From: an uncultured Clostridia bacterium
Lineage (GTDB): Bacteria; Bacillota; Clostridia; TANB77; CAG-508
Assembly (NCBI GenBank): GCA_934179885.1
Contig: CAKPQY010000058.1
Location: 1 to 5,684, forward strand
DNA length: 5,684 bases
Direction of reading: 5' to 3'
Numbering within the stretch: the first letter of the stretch is position 1; each line of letters begins with the position of its first letter. This document shows, piece after piece, positions 4,846 to 5,684 of this stretch. Below the pieces are notes generated by a model. That model was not told where the DNA came from. It saw nothing but the letters and a program-made list of their open reading frames with translations, and made no database searches. The translations under genes and the position numbers were made by a program.

Positions 4846-4869
4846 ATCTATTTCACTAACCTCCACTTC
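4794..4869. repeat. Inverted repeat enclosing the heptamer array
   Basis: GAAGTTAGAGGTTAG (4794-4808) matches the reverse complement of CTAACCTCCACTTC (4856-4869) except for a one-base length difference and one mismatch near the middle; the inner eight bases (4801-4808 with 4856-4863) are perfect. A perfect palindrome TAGATATCTA lies inside at 4841-4850. No T run follows on the plus strand, so it is not a typical terminator, although nothing else ends the upstream unit before queA. Confidence 0.6.
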
Positions 4870-4900
4870 ACAAACTTCAAAAATAAAAAAAGGAGTAAAA

Positions 4901-5684
4901 ATGAAAGTATCAGATTTTAATTACAATTTACCAGAAGAATTAATAGCACAAGTACCATTAGAAAAAAGAGATGAATCAAGATTAATGGTTTTAGATAGAG
5001 AGAAACAAACAATAGAACATAAAACTTTTAAAGATATAATAGATTATTTAGAACCAGGAGACTGTTTAGTAAGAAATAACACAAAAGTAATTCCAGCAAG
5101 AATTTATGGAAAAAAAGAAACAGGAGCAAATGTTGAATTTTTGTTGTTAAATAATATAGAAGGAGACATCTGGGAAAGTATAGTAAGACCAGGAAATAAA
5201 TTACATGTTGGAACAAAAGTAATATTTGGAGATGGCTTGCTAGAAGCAGAAATTTTAGACATCATGCCAGGTGGAACAAGAAAAGTTAAATTCTATTATA
5301 AAGGAATATTTAATGAAATATTAGACCAAATTGGATTAATGCCACTTCCACCATATATACATGAAGAATTAAAAGAAAAAGATAGATATCAAACTGTATA
5401 TGCAAAATATAATGGCTCAGCTGCAGCACCAACAGCAGGTTTACACTTTACACCAGAGTTATTGAAAAAAATAGAAGAAAAAGGTGTAAAAATTGCAAAT
5501 GTAACTTTACATGTTGGAATAGGAACATTTAGACCAGTAAAAGAAGACACAGTAGAAGCACATGAAATGCATTCAGAACATTATTACATAAAACAAGAAG
5601 ACTGTGAAAAAATAAATCAAACAAAACAAGAAGGAAAAAGAGTAATTGCAGTAGGAACAACATCTTGCAGAGTTTTAGAAACAG
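4901..5684 (+). CDS. queA: S-adenosylmethionine:tRNA ribosyltransferase-isomerase QueA (3' end outside window)
   Basis: QueA transfers and isomerises the ribosyl part of S-adenosylmethionine onto preQ1 at position 34 of tRNAs with GUN anticodons, giving epoxyqueuosine, the next-to-last step of queuosine synthesis. The frame is open from ATG 4901 to the window edge: 261 codons of the usual ~340. AGGAG (4891-4895), 5 nt upstream, sets the start. The N-terminus [31 protein letters not shown] is typical. Family motifs follow: [26 protein letters not shown] (147-153), RYQTVYA (162-168), the strongly conserved [13 protein letters not shown] (172-184), [13 protein letters not shown] (201-213), HEMHSEHY and VGTTSCR (251-257). 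I see no promoter of the usual kind in the 113 bp before it, which is mostly heptamer repeat. It may be read from the promoter at 3304 or from an atypical one. No preQ1 riboswitch is apparent upstream. Confidence 0.97.
   Translation, partial: MKVSDFNYNLPEELIAQVPLEKRDESRLMVLDREKQTIEHKTFKDIIDYLEPGDCLVRNNTKVIPARIYGKKETGANVEFLLLNNIEGDIWESIVRPGNKLHVGTKVIFGDGLLEAEILDIMPGGTRKVKFYYKGIFNEILDQIGLMPLPPYIHEELKEKDRYQTVYAKYNGSAAAPTAGLHFTPELLKKIEEKGVKIANVTLHVGIGTFRPVKEDTVEAHEMHSEHYYIKQEDCEKINQTKQEGKRVIAVGTTSCRVLET

Noticed and set aside
4794..4869. Intrinsic terminator of the metallopeptidase-like gene
   Set aside because: The inverted repeat is real, but its loop is ~47 nt and no T run follows on the plus strand, so standard rho-independent termination is not supported.
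4788..4900. preQ1 riboswitch upstream of queA
   Set aside because: The interval is filled by the heptamer array and its inverted arm. I see no compact hairpin followed by an A-rich tail with the features of a preQ1 aptamer, and queA itself is not the usual target.
5028..5216. Minus-strand 62-residue Leu/Phe-rich frame that looks like a small membrane protein
   Set aside because: It lies wholly inside queA and its hydrophobicity comes from complementing Lys/Glu/Asn-rich plus-strand codons.

Overview
The window is AT-rich chromosomal DNA from a low-GC Gram-positive bacterium, most likely a Clostridia-type member of the Bacillota. Arginine is almost always AGA, A- or T-ending codons dominate, Shine-Dalgarno sites are strong (AGGAGGTG, AAAGGAG, AGGAG), and the S15, PNPase and QueA proteins read as Firmicutes-like. 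This placement is inference from composition and protein style, not from a search. All supported genes lie on the plus strand.

Layout. (1) 1-239: the last ~78 codons of a ClpC-type AAA+ unfoldase, whose stop codon lies inside a perfect 12-bp palindromic element (213-251). (2) 252-702: a textbook sigma-A-type promoter, an ~84-nt leader with competing short helices, rpsO (ribosomal protein S15) and a strong intrinsic terminator. (3) 703-1013: a gene-free but structured stretch holding a second palindromic element (720-749), an ~80-nt nested inverted repeat (759-838) and three tandem 56-bp units (846-1013), the last of which ends in the pnp ribosome binding site. (4) 1014-3252: pnp (polynucleotide phosphorylase) with an unusual 20-residue N-terminal extension, then its terminator. 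(5) 3304-4787: an independent transcription unit with its own promoter and a third, diverged palindromic element in the leader. It encodes a membrane-anchored protein with a carbohydrate-binding-like jelly-roll domain and an HExxH metallopeptidase-like domain; one extra base near 4301 splits it into two reading frames. (6) 4769-4869: a heptanucleotide tandem array inside a larger inverted repeat. (7) 4901-5684: the first 261 codons of queA (queuosine synthesis), cut by the window end.

How the parts relate. rpsO and pnp are neighbours in many bacteria and link ribosome assembly with RNA decay; here a terminator and 300 bp of repeats separate them. ClpC (protein quality control) and QueA (tRNA modification) are housekeeping genes not functionally tied to the rest. 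The exported metallopeptidase-like protein is the one accessory gene. The least ordinary content is non-coding: three small inverted-repeat elements that share a GGGAC loop core but have different, self-complementary stems; the 56-bp repeat array forming the pnp leader; and the possible +1 frameshift (or plain mutation) at CTT-CGG in the metallopeptidase gene. I see no clear defence system, CRISPR array, prophage, transposase, tRNA or rRNA.
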